From Longispora sp040681875 (GTDB taxonomy: Bacteria > Actinomycetota > Actinomycetes > Mycobacteriales > Micromonosporaceae), in contig NZ_JBFAZP010000004.1 in assembly GCF_040681875.1 (NCBI RefSeq), forward strand, positions 372,001-436,000: 64,000 nucleotides of DNA, read 5' to 3'. Position 1 is the first letter of the stretch; every line of letters starts with the position of its first letter. Shown in pieces: positions 24,777-31,788 of this stretch. A model generated the notes under the pieces. That model saw only the letters and a list, made by a program, of their open reading frames with translations. It did not search any database and had not been told where the DNA came from. The translations under genes and the position numbers were made by a program.

Positions 24777-25508
24777 ATGTCCCTCGCTCGACTCCGGGTG
24801 ATCTACGCCGCCCTCCCGCCCCAGGGGTGGTTGTTCCTCCTCGGGTGGTCGGCCACCATCGTCGTCAAGTTTCTCGCGCTGCGGGTGCTGCCCGAGACGC
24901 CGACGAGCGACCTCGCCTACATCGCGCGGGCGCTGGTCTCCCTGACCCTGATGGTCGGGGTCATCGTGCTGTTCGCGGCGCGGGCGCGCGCCACCACCCC
25001 CGCCCGGTTCGTCGCGCGCGGGGGCGCGTTCGTCGCGGGGCCCGCCGTACACGTCAAGGCCGTTCCCGCGTTCGGCCTGGCTCTTTGGTGGGGGTACGCG
25101 TTCGACGCCCTGCCCATGACGGGCTTGTGGCTCGGCGTGCTCGGCGCGGCCCTGCTCGCCGCCACAGCGGTGACCTTCGCGCCCCGCCCGGCGGTCGCCC
25201 TCACCCCCGCCGGGGTCGAGTTCCGGACCTGGTGGAAGGTCCGGCGGGCCGCCTGGGACGACCTCACCGCGGTCGAGTTCCCGCTCGCGGTCCGGGTCGG
25301 GCCGGCGGAGTGGTGGCGGATCCGCGAGTCACTGCTGCGGGTCCACCCGGGCTACACCGCCGACGCCATCGGGTACTACGGCCTGCACCCCGAACACCGC
25401 CCCGCGATCGGTACCGAGGCAGAACGGATCCGTCTGCACGGAGAGCTGTCCCACATCTGGTTCCGCCGGTTCCACGGCCTCGGCGGACGCGGTCCGGGCC
25501 AGGCGTGA
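24777..25508 (+). CDS. Multi-pass membrane protein of unknown function
   Basis: This 243-residue protein has four predicted membrane helices in its first 145 residues (for example GWLFLLGWSATIVVKFLAL and LVSLTLMVGVIVLFAA). A cytosolic C-domain resembles a PH-like fold: ALTPAGVEFRTWWKVRRAAWDDLTAVEF is the pattern of bacterial PH-domain membrane proteins. It ends with a conserved-looking HIWFRRFHG. The function is unknown. The start is ATG 24777, 7 nt after a TACGGT -10. Its 3' end runs straight into the 22-bp tandem repeat. Confidence 0.7.
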   Translation: MSLARLRVIYAALPPQGWLFLLGWSATIVVKFLALRVLPETPTSDLAYIARALVSLTLMVGVIVLFAARARATTPARFVARGGAFVAGPAVHVKAVPAFGLALWWGYAFDALPMTGLWLGVLGAALLAATAVTFAPRPAVALTPAGVEFRTWWKVRRAAWDDLTAVEFPLAVRVGPAEWWRIRESLLRVHPGYTADAIGYYGLHPEHRPAIGTEAERIRLHGELSHIWFRRFHGLGGRGPGQA

Positions 25509-25684
25509 GGCACGGTCCAGGCCAAGGTGGGGCACGGTCCAGGCCAAGGTGGGGCACGGTCCAGGCCAAGGTGGGGCACGGTCCAGGCCAAGGTGGGGCA
25601 CGGTCCAGGCCAAGGTGAGGCGCGGTCCAGGCCAAGGTGAGGCGCGGTCCAGGCCAAGCCTGAGATGCGATCCAGGCCAAGTGT
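25509..25684. repeat. 22-bp tandem repeat, eight units
   Basis: Unit GGCACGGTCCAGGCCAAGGT plus two more bases (GG) occurs at 25509, 25531, 25553, 25575, 25597, 25619, 25641 and 25663. The first four are identical; the later ones diverge progressively toward the right. It begins immediately after the membrane-protein stop codon. There are no unique spacers, so it is not a CRISPR array. Confidence 0.93.
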
Positions 25685-25744
25685 GAACACGAGGAACTGT
25701 CATACCTGACGGTTACGGTGCGGGTGAATCCTGGAGGAGGAACC

Positions 25745-26476
25745 ATGCACAGCCTGCCCCTGTCCGACCCCGACCGGCCCCACGCCCGGATCCGCTGGCT
25801 CGATCTGCCCGGCGACGACGAGCGCCCGGTGCGGGTGTTCGTGCCCGGCGCGGGGGTCGGGGACGGCGCGGTCGACTACGTGGAGTCGGCTCTGCATCCG
25901 GCTCTCTCCGGCCACCGCACCCTCCTGGTGGACCTGCCACCGCCCGACCGGGCCGGCCCCGGGACCGACCCCAGGGCCGACCCCCGGGCCGCCTCCAGGA
26001 CCGACCCCACCCCGGCACCGTCCATACCGGGCGCGCCCCCGACGGACATCGACCCCACCCCGCCGTCCGCCGGGCCGAGCCCGACTCCGACGGCCACCCC
26101 GACGACCCGGACCCCGACAGGCGCCGACGCCCTCGCCGCCCTCCTCGACCACCTGGCCCTCACCGCCGTCGAGATCATCGCCCACGGCTCCGCGACCCCG
26201 GCCGCCATCGTGCTCGCGGAACTCCGACCGGAACTCGTCGGCCGGCTCATCGCCGCCGCGCCGGACCTGACCGACCACGGCGATACCTTCGCCGCCCTGA
26301 AGTGCCCCCGCGCGTTCGTGGTGGGCGGCCGCAACCGACCAGCCCCCGAGGAGGACCTGGTCAGGGCCGCCGGGGTGCCGATCGTGGAGGTCCTCGACGC
26401 GGGCCGTGACCTGGTCGGCGACAACCCGGCCGGCTACGCGGAGTCCATCGCGGCGGCCCTGCTCGTGGCCCGCTGA
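25745..26476 (+). CDS. Alpha/beta-hydrolase-like protein with Pro/Thr-rich insert
   Basis: This 243-residue cytoplasmic protein has alpha/beta-hydrolase-like elements: RVFVPGAGVGDGAVDYVESAL, RTLLVDLPP, then VEIIAHGSATPAAIVLAELRPELVGRLIAAAP and CPRAFVVGGRN. A low-complexity Pro/Thr/Asp insert of about 55 residues interrupts it at about residues 62-117. The nucleophile elbow reads AHGSATP, not G-x-S-x-G, so it may not be a standard hydrolase. There is a very good Shine-Dalgarno (GGAGGAGGA) before ATG 25745. It follows the 22-bp repeat array. I cannot assign a substrate. Confidence 0.65.
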   Translation: MHSLPLSDPDRPHARIRWLDLPGDDERPVRVFVPGAGVGDGAVDYVESALHPALSGHRTLLVDLPPPDRAGPGTDPRADPRAASRTDPTPAPSIPGAPPTDIDPTPPSAGPSPTPTATPTTRTPTGADALAALLDHLALTAVEIIAHGSATPAAIVLAELRPELVGRLIAAAPDLTDHGDTFAALKCPRAFVVGGRNRPAPEEDLVRAAGVPIVEVLDAGRDLVGDNPAGYAESIAAALLVAR

Positions 26477-26612
26477 GCCGCCGACCAGCCCCCGCGAAGA
26501 GCCCGCCGGCCGGGTCCCCGCGCAGGCCCGCCCCCGCACCCACCGCCCACAGGCATCGACTGCCGTTGTCGGCCCGACTCCTTGACCCGGGGTCGGGCTG
26601 GCGATAGATTGC

Positions 26613-26657
26613 CCTCACTGTTTATTTAGGAAACCTATCTATTTATTAACAGTGAGG
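26613..26657. promoter_or_regulatory. 10-bp inverted repeat around an A/T-rich block upstream of the chitinase
   Basis: CCTCACTGTT (26613-26622) pairs with AACAGTGAGG (26648-26657) around a 25-bp A/T-rich loop containing TTTAGGAAAC (26625-26634). The right arm overlaps the likely Shine-Dalgarno (GTGAGG) of the chitinase, so it could be both an operator and an RNA structure controlling translation. Confidence 0.55.
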
Positions 26658-26663
26658 CCCCTC

Positions 26664-28169
26664 ATGCAGCTCCGTACCCCTCTGCTCGCAGCCGTGGGTG
26701 CGGCGGTCGTCTCCGTCGGCGCGATCCTCGCCGTCTCGACCCCCGCCCAGGCCGCGAATCTCGTGACCAATCCCGACTTCGAAACCGGGAACCTCTCCGG
26801 CTGGTCCTGTTCGAACGGATCCGTCGTCTCCAGCCCCGTGCACGGCGGGTCCAAGGCACTCCAGGGCGGCGCGAGCGCGTCCGACATCGGGAAGTGCACG
26901 CAGACCGTCAACGTGGTCCCCAACACGGCCTACACGCTCTCGGCCTGGGTCCGGGGTAGTTATGTCTACCTCGGAGTGACCGGCGGGGCGTCGACGTGGA
27001 CCCCCTCGGCCACGGCGTACTCGAAGCTCACGGTCGCGTTCACCACGACCGCGAGCCAGAGCAGCGTCCAGATCTACCTGCACGGCTGGTACGCGCAGGG
27101 CGCCTACAACGCCGACGACATCGCGCTCGACGGCCCGGGCACGCCGCCCACCACGGCCCCGCCGACCACGCCGAACACCAGCCCGAAGCCGACCACCCCG
27201 CCGCCGACCACGGCCCCGCCGACCACCCGGCCGCCGACGACGGCTCCCCCGACGACCACTCCCCCGACCTCCCAGCCTCCGGGGAACTGGCACGAGTCCG
27301 CGCCGTACCTGTACTTCGGCTGGGGCGAGCCGCCGGCACCGTCCACTGTGATGACCGCGACCGGGATCAAGCACTTCACCCTCGCGTTCATGCTCTCCGG
27401 TGGGGGCTGCGTGCCGAAGTGGGACAGCCAGCGCCCGCTGACCGGTGGCGTCGACCAGCAGAACATCAACGCGATCCGCGCCGCGGGCGGGGACATCGAG
27501 ATCTCGTTCGGCGGCTGGAGCGGCAACAAGCTCGGCCCGAACTGCTCGAGCGCGGCGGCCCTGGCGGACGCGTACCAGCAGGTCATCAACGCGTACAGCC
27601 TCAAGGTGATCGACATCGACATCGAGAACACCGACGAGTTCGAGAACTACACGGTGCAGGACCGGATCCTGGGCGCGCTGAAGATCGTCAAGGCGAACAA
27701 CCCGGGCATCAAGACGGTCGTCACGTTCGGCACGGCGACCTCCGGGCCGACGGAGCACGGCGTGCGCCTGATCAACCAGGCCAAGGCGCTCAACGCGAAC
27801 ATCGACGTGTACACGATCATGCCGTTCGACTTCGGCAACGCCAGCACCAACATGTACACCGCGACGATCAGCGCGGCCGAGGGGCTGAAGAACCAGCTCA
27901 AGTCGGCGTTCGGCTGGACCGACGCCGTGGCGTACAGCCACATGGGCATCTCGGGGATGAACGGTCTCAGCGACAACAACGAGACCACCTCGCTCGCCCA
28001 GTGGACCCAGATCAAGGACTGGTCGAACTCCAAGCACCTCGCCCGGCTGGCCTTCTGGTCGGTGAACCGGGACCGGCCGTGCCCCGGCGGCGGCCTGCAG
28101 GAGACCTGCTCCGGCATCGCCCAGCAGAACTGGGAGTTCACGAAGATCTCCGCCGGCTTCACCGGCTGA
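26664..28169 (+). CDS. Secreted GH18 chitinase with N-terminal carbohydrate-binding module
   Basis: This 501-residue secreted enzyme cleaves beta-1,4-N-acetylglucosamine bonds in chitin. It has a signal peptide (MQLRTPLLAAVGAAVVSVGA...AQA, about 1-32). A beta-sandwich binding domain starting NLVTNPDFETGNLSGW (about 33-157) is followed by a Pro/Thr linker (about 158-210) and the GH18 barrel. The barrel carries EISFGGWSG and the catalytic DIDIEN, with Glu as proton donor; the family pattern is D-x-D-x-E. It is typical of Streptomyces-type small-barrel chitinases. The promoter region has a 10-bp inverted repeat and no obvious DasR dyad. A hairpin terminator follows. Confidence 0.93.
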   Translation: MQLRTPLLAAVGAAVVSVGAILAVSTPAQAANLVTNPDFETGNLSGWSCSNGSVVSSPVHGGSKALQGGASASDIGKCTQTVNVVPNTAYTLSAWVRGSYVYLGVTGGASTWTPSATAYSKLTVAFTTTASQSSVQIYLHGWYAQGAYNADDIALDGPGTPPTTAPPTTPNTSPKPTTPPPTTAPPTTRPPTTAPPTTTPPTSQPPGNWHESAPYLYFGWGEPPAPSTVMTATGIKHFTLAFMLSGGGCVPKWDSQRPLTGGVDQQNINAIRAAGGDIEISFGGWSGNKLGPNCSSAAALADAYQQVINAYSLKVIDIDIENTDEFENYTVQDRILGALKIVKANNPGIKTVVTFGTATSGPTEHGVRLINQAKALNANIDVYTIMPFDFGNASTNMYTATISAAEGLKNQLKSAFGWTDAVAYSHMGISGMNGLSDNNETTSLAQWTQIKDWSNSKHLARLAFWSVNRDRPCPGGGLQETCSGIAQQNWEFTKISAGFTG

Positions 28170-28176
28170 CGGAACA

Positions 28177-28208
28177 GGTGGGGCGGCCACTCGCGGGGCC
28201 GCTCCACC
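28177..28208 (+). terminator. Hairpin terminator after the chitinase gene
   Basis: GGTGGGGCGGCC (28177-28188) pairs with GGCCGCTCCACC (28197-28208), 12 bp with one G-U pair and an 8-nt loop. It begins 8 nt after the stop codon. Confidence 0.75.
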
Positions 28209-28261
28209 GCCCGGTCACGTCACAGGAAGCCCGGAACCACGACCACCTGACGGGTACGAGG

Positions 28262-29767
28262 TCAGGCCGCCCGCGACCCGTTCCGCGCCCGCTTGATCCG
28301 GTACAGCGCCTCGTCGGCCGCCCGCAGCGCCGCGTCCGCGTCCTCCCCCAGCACCGCCCAGCCGATGCTCACCGACACCGGCGTGCCTGGCACCAGCGCC
28401 CCCCAGTCCTCGGCGTCGACCGCCGCCCGGATCCGGTCCCCGATCTCGGTGGCCTCCTCCGGCGAGGTGCTGGGCAGGATCACCACGAACTCGTCGCCGC
28501 CGTGCCGGGCCAGCAGGTCGCCCTGCCGCACCGCCCGGGCGAAGATCCCCGCGATCCGTTGCAGGACCAGGTCCCCGGACGGGTGCCCGTGGGTGTCGTT
28601 GACGGCCTTGAACCCGTCGAGGTCCAGTACCCCGAACATGGCGCTGACCCCGCGGCGGCCGAGTCCGGCGACGAACGCCGCGATCCGCCGCCGGTTGGGC
28701 AGGCCCGTCAGCGGGTCCGTGGAGGCCGCGCCCGCGTACTGGGCCGCGACCCGGCGGAGTTTGTCCTGGTCGAGTCGGGCCCCGATGCTGTCGGTGAACA
28801 GTTCGCGCAGCTGGCGGTCCTCGGCGGTCATCATCCGCACCCCGGCCCGCTCGGCGGCCAGCGCGCCCTCGTGGTCCCCGGCGACGGTCAGCGCGATGGA
28901 GCGCAGCCGCAGCGGTTCGACCATGCCGAGCGCGTCGCCCGCGTGCGGGGCGGAGTCGAGCAGCCGCAGCGCCCGGGGCGGGTCGCCGGCCGCGATGGCC
29001 TCGCACACCTCGGCCAGGTCGTTGACGTGCTGGAGGATCAGGTCGATGTCGGGGTCGGTGTCGTGGGTGACCTCGAGGTCGACGAGGTGGCCGAGGGCGG
29101 CGAGCCGCTTGACCGCGTACCGCAGGTAGACCCGTTCCATCACTACCAGTTCGCCCATCTGGGCGCCGGAGGCGACGAGCGCGCGGAGTTCCCGGACGCT
29201 GCCGTCGGTGTCGCCGCGCTGGTCGAGGAAGATCGCGGCCTGCACCTGGGTGGACATGTTCGCCGAGAACGACATCGGCAGCCCGGCCGCCGCGCAGATC
29301 CTGGCCCCCTGGCGCATGGCGGCGATGGCCTCGACGTGGAACCCGAGCCAGGAGTACGCCATGGACAGGTCGTGCCAGGTGTCCACGGCCGCGAGGTTGA
29401 CCTCGGTCATCCGGCGCAGGGAGCGTTCGGAGTGCACGAGGTGCGTCATCGCGGTGCCGAGCGAGCCCTGCTCGTACGCGATCAGGCCGGCCATGGTGTG
29501 GAACTCCCCGACCAGCCGGGGGTCCGGGGCGCGGCGCAGGGTCGCGTAGATCTCGTCCAGCAGCGGGCCGAGGCCCTGCGTGTGGCCCAGGTTCATGTAG
29601 GCGACGAGCTTCTCGATCAGAGCCTGGGCGACCCGGCGGGTGTCGCGGGATTCCGCGACGATGCGCTCGGCGAGGGTGATCACCTCGGCCGAGCGGCCCG
29701 CGCCTGTCAGGTCCCGGAACACCACCCATTCGGCGGCGACCGGGTCCTCTGCATTCCCGTGCGACAT
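28262..29767 (-). CDS. Diguanylate cyclase (TPR-like sensor + GGDEF)
   Basis: This 501-residue cytoplasmic protein makes cyclic di-GMP from two GTP. Residues about 1-330 are helical repeats of TPR type (for example TRRVAQALIEKLVAYMNLGHTQG). The GGDEF domain follows: ASTDPLTGLPNRRRI, FKAVNDTHGHPSGD and the active-site HGGDEF. An RQGD I-site five residues before GGDEF predicts product inhibition. Start is ATG 29767, with no Shine-Dalgarno and TAGAGT 8 nt upstream; an in-frame TTG 29773 is possible. The gene begins only 20 bp after the pseudokinase stop, so it may be third in the FHA-protease operon, with its own internal promoter. Cyclic di-GMP controls development in actinomycetes. Confidence 0.92.
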   Translation of the reverse strand: MSHGNAEDPVAAEWVVFRDLTGAGRSAEVITLAERIVAESRDTRRVAQALIEKLVAYMNLGHTQGLGPLLDEIYATLRRAPDPRLVGEFHTMAGLIAYEQGSLGTAMTHLVHSERSLRRMTEVNLAAVDTWHDLSMAYSWLGFHVEAIAAMRQGARICAAAGLPMSFSANMSTQVQAAIFLDQRGDTDGSVRELRALVASGAQMGELVVMERVYLRYAVKRLAALGHLVDLEVTHDTDPDIDLILQHVNDLAEVCEAIAAGDPPRALRLLDSAPHAGDALGMVEPLRLRSIALTVAGDHEGALAAERAGVRMMTAEDRQLRELFTDSIGARLDQDKLRRVAAQYAGAASTDPLTGLPNRRRIAAFVAGLGRRGVSAMFGVLDLDGFKAVNDTHGHPSGDLVLQRIAGIFARAVRQGDLLARHGGDEFVVILPSTSPEEATEIGDRIRAAVDAEDWGALVPGTPVSVSIGWAVLGEDADAALRAADEALYRIKRARNGSRAA

Positions 29768-29775
29768 AGGCAACT

Positions 29776-29781
29776 ACTCTA
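29776..29781 (-). promoter_or_regulatory. -10 TAGAGT before the diguanylate cyclase
   Basis: On the minus strand TAGAGT ends 8 nt before ATG 29767 and lies 6 nt after the TAG stop of the pseudokinase. There is no Shine-Dalgarno, so internal leaderless initiation is likely. Confidence 0.4.
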
Positions 29782-29787
29782 CGCAAC

Positions 29788-31788
29788 CTAACGACAACTG
29801 TACGTGAACTCTCCTGCTGCCTCCGTCGGGTTCGGCCCGAGAATCCGGAGGGTGGCCTTCGCCTGGTACTCGCCCTTCCCGCTGAACTTCCAGTGCAGGT
29901 GCAGCGGGACCGACTTCGTCCCGGACGGCACGCTCTGGCTCAGTTCCTGGGTGGCCTCGCCGTCGCTGCGCAGCCACTGGTACGTGACCGTGCCGGGCCG
30001 GCCGTTCGTGGTGACCGTGCCGACCACGTCGACCGTGACGTCGCACGCCGTCCCCGGGGCGGTCGCGGGTGCCACCTGGGCGGCGGTCACCTTCAGCGGG
30101 TGCGCGTTGTACCACCAGAAGTAGCCCACCACCCCGCCGATGATCGCGCCCGTGACCAGGCCACCGACGATCCGCCGCCACCGCTTGCCGGCCTTCTTCG
30201 CCGACTTCGGCGGCGCGGGCGGACCGGCCTTCCACGCCTCCTCGACCCCGGCCGGGATGCCCCCGCCGAACCGCAGCCGCACGTCGGAGCCGTCCCCGGG
30301 GCCGACGACGGGCGCGGACCGGGTACCCATCCGGGTCGCCTGGTCCTGCCCGCCCACCGGCTGGGTCGCATGGCCCGTGGGGGCCCCGGGCTGGGTGGCC
30401 TGCCCGGTCGGGGTGCCGTAGGCGGTCGGCGGGCCGGTGTGCGGCGCGTAGCCGGTGGGCGCGCCGCCCGGCTGGGTCTGGTCGCCGAGGGTCGCCCCGG
30501 GCTGGGCGGCGGGGGCGGGGCGCACCGGCCCGGGCCGGATGACGGTCGATTCATCGGTACGCATCGTGAGCTCGTCGATCGCGCGCGCCGCCTCGGCCGC
30601 GTCGGGCCGCCGCCCGGGGTCGCCGGGGGCACCGGGGTGCCCGGGGGCGGGCGCGGAGCCGGCGGCCGGGGCGGGCGACCCGACCTGGGGCGCGGTGGCC
30701 GGCCAGAGGGGCACGTGCGGGTCGGAGGCACCCGGCCCGCCGTAGGCACCGGGAACACTGGGCGCGCCGGGGGTGCCGGGCCCCTCGACCCGGACCGTCG
30801 GGGCCGAGCCCAGCGTCATCGTCGGCCCACCCCCCGGAGCCTGGGGCGGCGGCGGGGGAATCCGCGCGGTCGAACCCGTCCCGACAGTCTCCTCCGGCTG
30901 GAACTGCCGGGTCTGCTCCAGCCCACCCGGTCCGGGCACCCGCACGGTCGGCGCGACCGGCGGCACGGCCCCGGACCCGGCGGGAGCCGTACCCGTCGAA
31001 AGGTCCTGCTCTCCCACCCGGACGGTCAACTCCGCGGGCAGGGGCGCCCCCGGGGGCAGCCGCACCGTCGACTCGGCGGCGGGCACCCGCACGGTGCGGT
31101 CGGCGTTCCCGCGCACCCCCGGCGGCAGGAACACGGTCGGCTCGGCCAGCGCGGGCCCGGTCAGCGCGGGTCCCGGGTCGATCCGGGACAGCTCCTCCAG
31201 CCCGGCGGCGAGCCCCGAGGTCTCGGCGACCCCGGCGGCCCGGGTCAGCCCCGGGTCCCCCCACCGACCGGCGAGGACCCGCAGCAGCGCGGCCCAGCTC
31301 CGGACGTCGGCGGACCGCTCGCCGGGCGCGAGGGCCACCTCGATCAGCGCGGCGGCCCCGCTGGCGGCCAGCACGACGCTGTGCGCGCCGAAGTCGCCGT
31401 GCGCGAGCCCGCCGTTGTGCAGGGTCAGCAGGGTCTGCCCGGTCCACAGCGCGACGGCGATCGCGTCGTCGCCGTCGTGCGCGGAGTCCGAGGCGAGGAG
31501 TTCGGCGACCGTGGGCGAGGCCGGCTCGGCGGTGACCATCCAGACCTTGCCGTACTCGGTGACGACGTCGACCACGGGCAGCACCCCGGGCACGGCGAGC
31601 CCCCGGACGGCGACGACCTGCGCGACGAGGTGGTCGAGGGCCGGCCCCTGGCTGATCGCGGGGTCGAGGAGCAGCGCGCCCCGGGTGGCCCCGGCGTGCG
31701 TGCTGGCCGTCCACCAGGTGCCGAAGCGGCTGCGTCTCGAGGGTTCGGCGAGCCGCAGCCCTGAGACGATCGTGGGCTCGTCGGTCAT
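29788..31788 (-). CDS. Membrane-anchored pseudokinase with repeated T-x-x-(V/L/I) motifs
   Basis: This is a 666-residue protein. Residues about 1-190 resemble a degraded Ser/Thr kinase: HNGGLAHGDFGAHSVVL stands where the HRDLKPEN loop should be, the DFG segment is replaced by IEVALAP, and no VAIK Lys is evident. It is therefore probably inactive. Residues about 215-335 contain about eight short motifs such as PTVFLPPG, RTVRVP, STVRLPPG, LTVRV, PTVRVPG, STARIP, PTMTL and PTVRVEG. A long Pro/Ala/Gly/Thr-rich stretch, one membrane helix (about 540-563, IVGGLVTGAIIGGVVGYFWW) and an extracellular beta-domain of about 100 residues with two Cys complete it. ATG overlaps the FHA-protease stop by 4 nt. 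Confidence 0.8.
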   Translation of the reverse strand: MTDEPTIVSGLRLAEPSRRSRFGTWWTASTHAGATRGALLLDPAISQGPALDHLVAQVVAVRGLAVPGVLPVVDVVTEYGKVWMVTAEPASPTVAELLASDSAHDGDDAIAVALWTGQTLLTLHNGGLAHGDFGAHSVVLAASGAAALIEVALAPGERSADVRSWAALLRVLAGRWGDPGLTRAAGVAETSGLAAGLEELSRIDPGPALTGPALAEPTVFLPPGVRGNADRTVRVPAAESTVRLPPGAPLPAELTVRVGEQDLSTGTAPAGSGAVPPVAPTVRVPGPGGLEQTRQFQPEETVGTGSTARIPPPPPQAPGGGPTMTLGSAPTVRVEGPGTPGAPSVPGAYGGPGASDPHVPLWPATAPQVGSPAPAAGSAPAPGHPGAPGDPGRRPDAAEAARAIDELTMRTDESTVIRPGPVRPAPAAQPGATLGDQTQPGGAPTGYAPHTGPPTAYGTPTGQATQPGAPTGHATQPVGGQDQATRMGTRSAPVVGPGDGSDVRLRFGGGIPAGVEEAWKAGPPAPPKSAKKAGKRWRRIVGGLVTGAIIGGVVGYFWWYNAHPLKVTAAQVAPATAPGTACDVTVDVVGTVTTNGRPGTVTYQWLRSDGEATQELSQSVPSGTKSVPLHLHWKFSGKGEYQAKATLRILGPNPTEAAGEFTYSCR

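Noticed and set aside
25509..25684. Possible CRISPR array or DasR-site array in the 22-bp repeat
   Set aside because: Units are contiguous with no spacers. GGTCCAGGCC only loosely resembles the DasR TGGTCTAGACCA dyad and has a mismatch in the arms.
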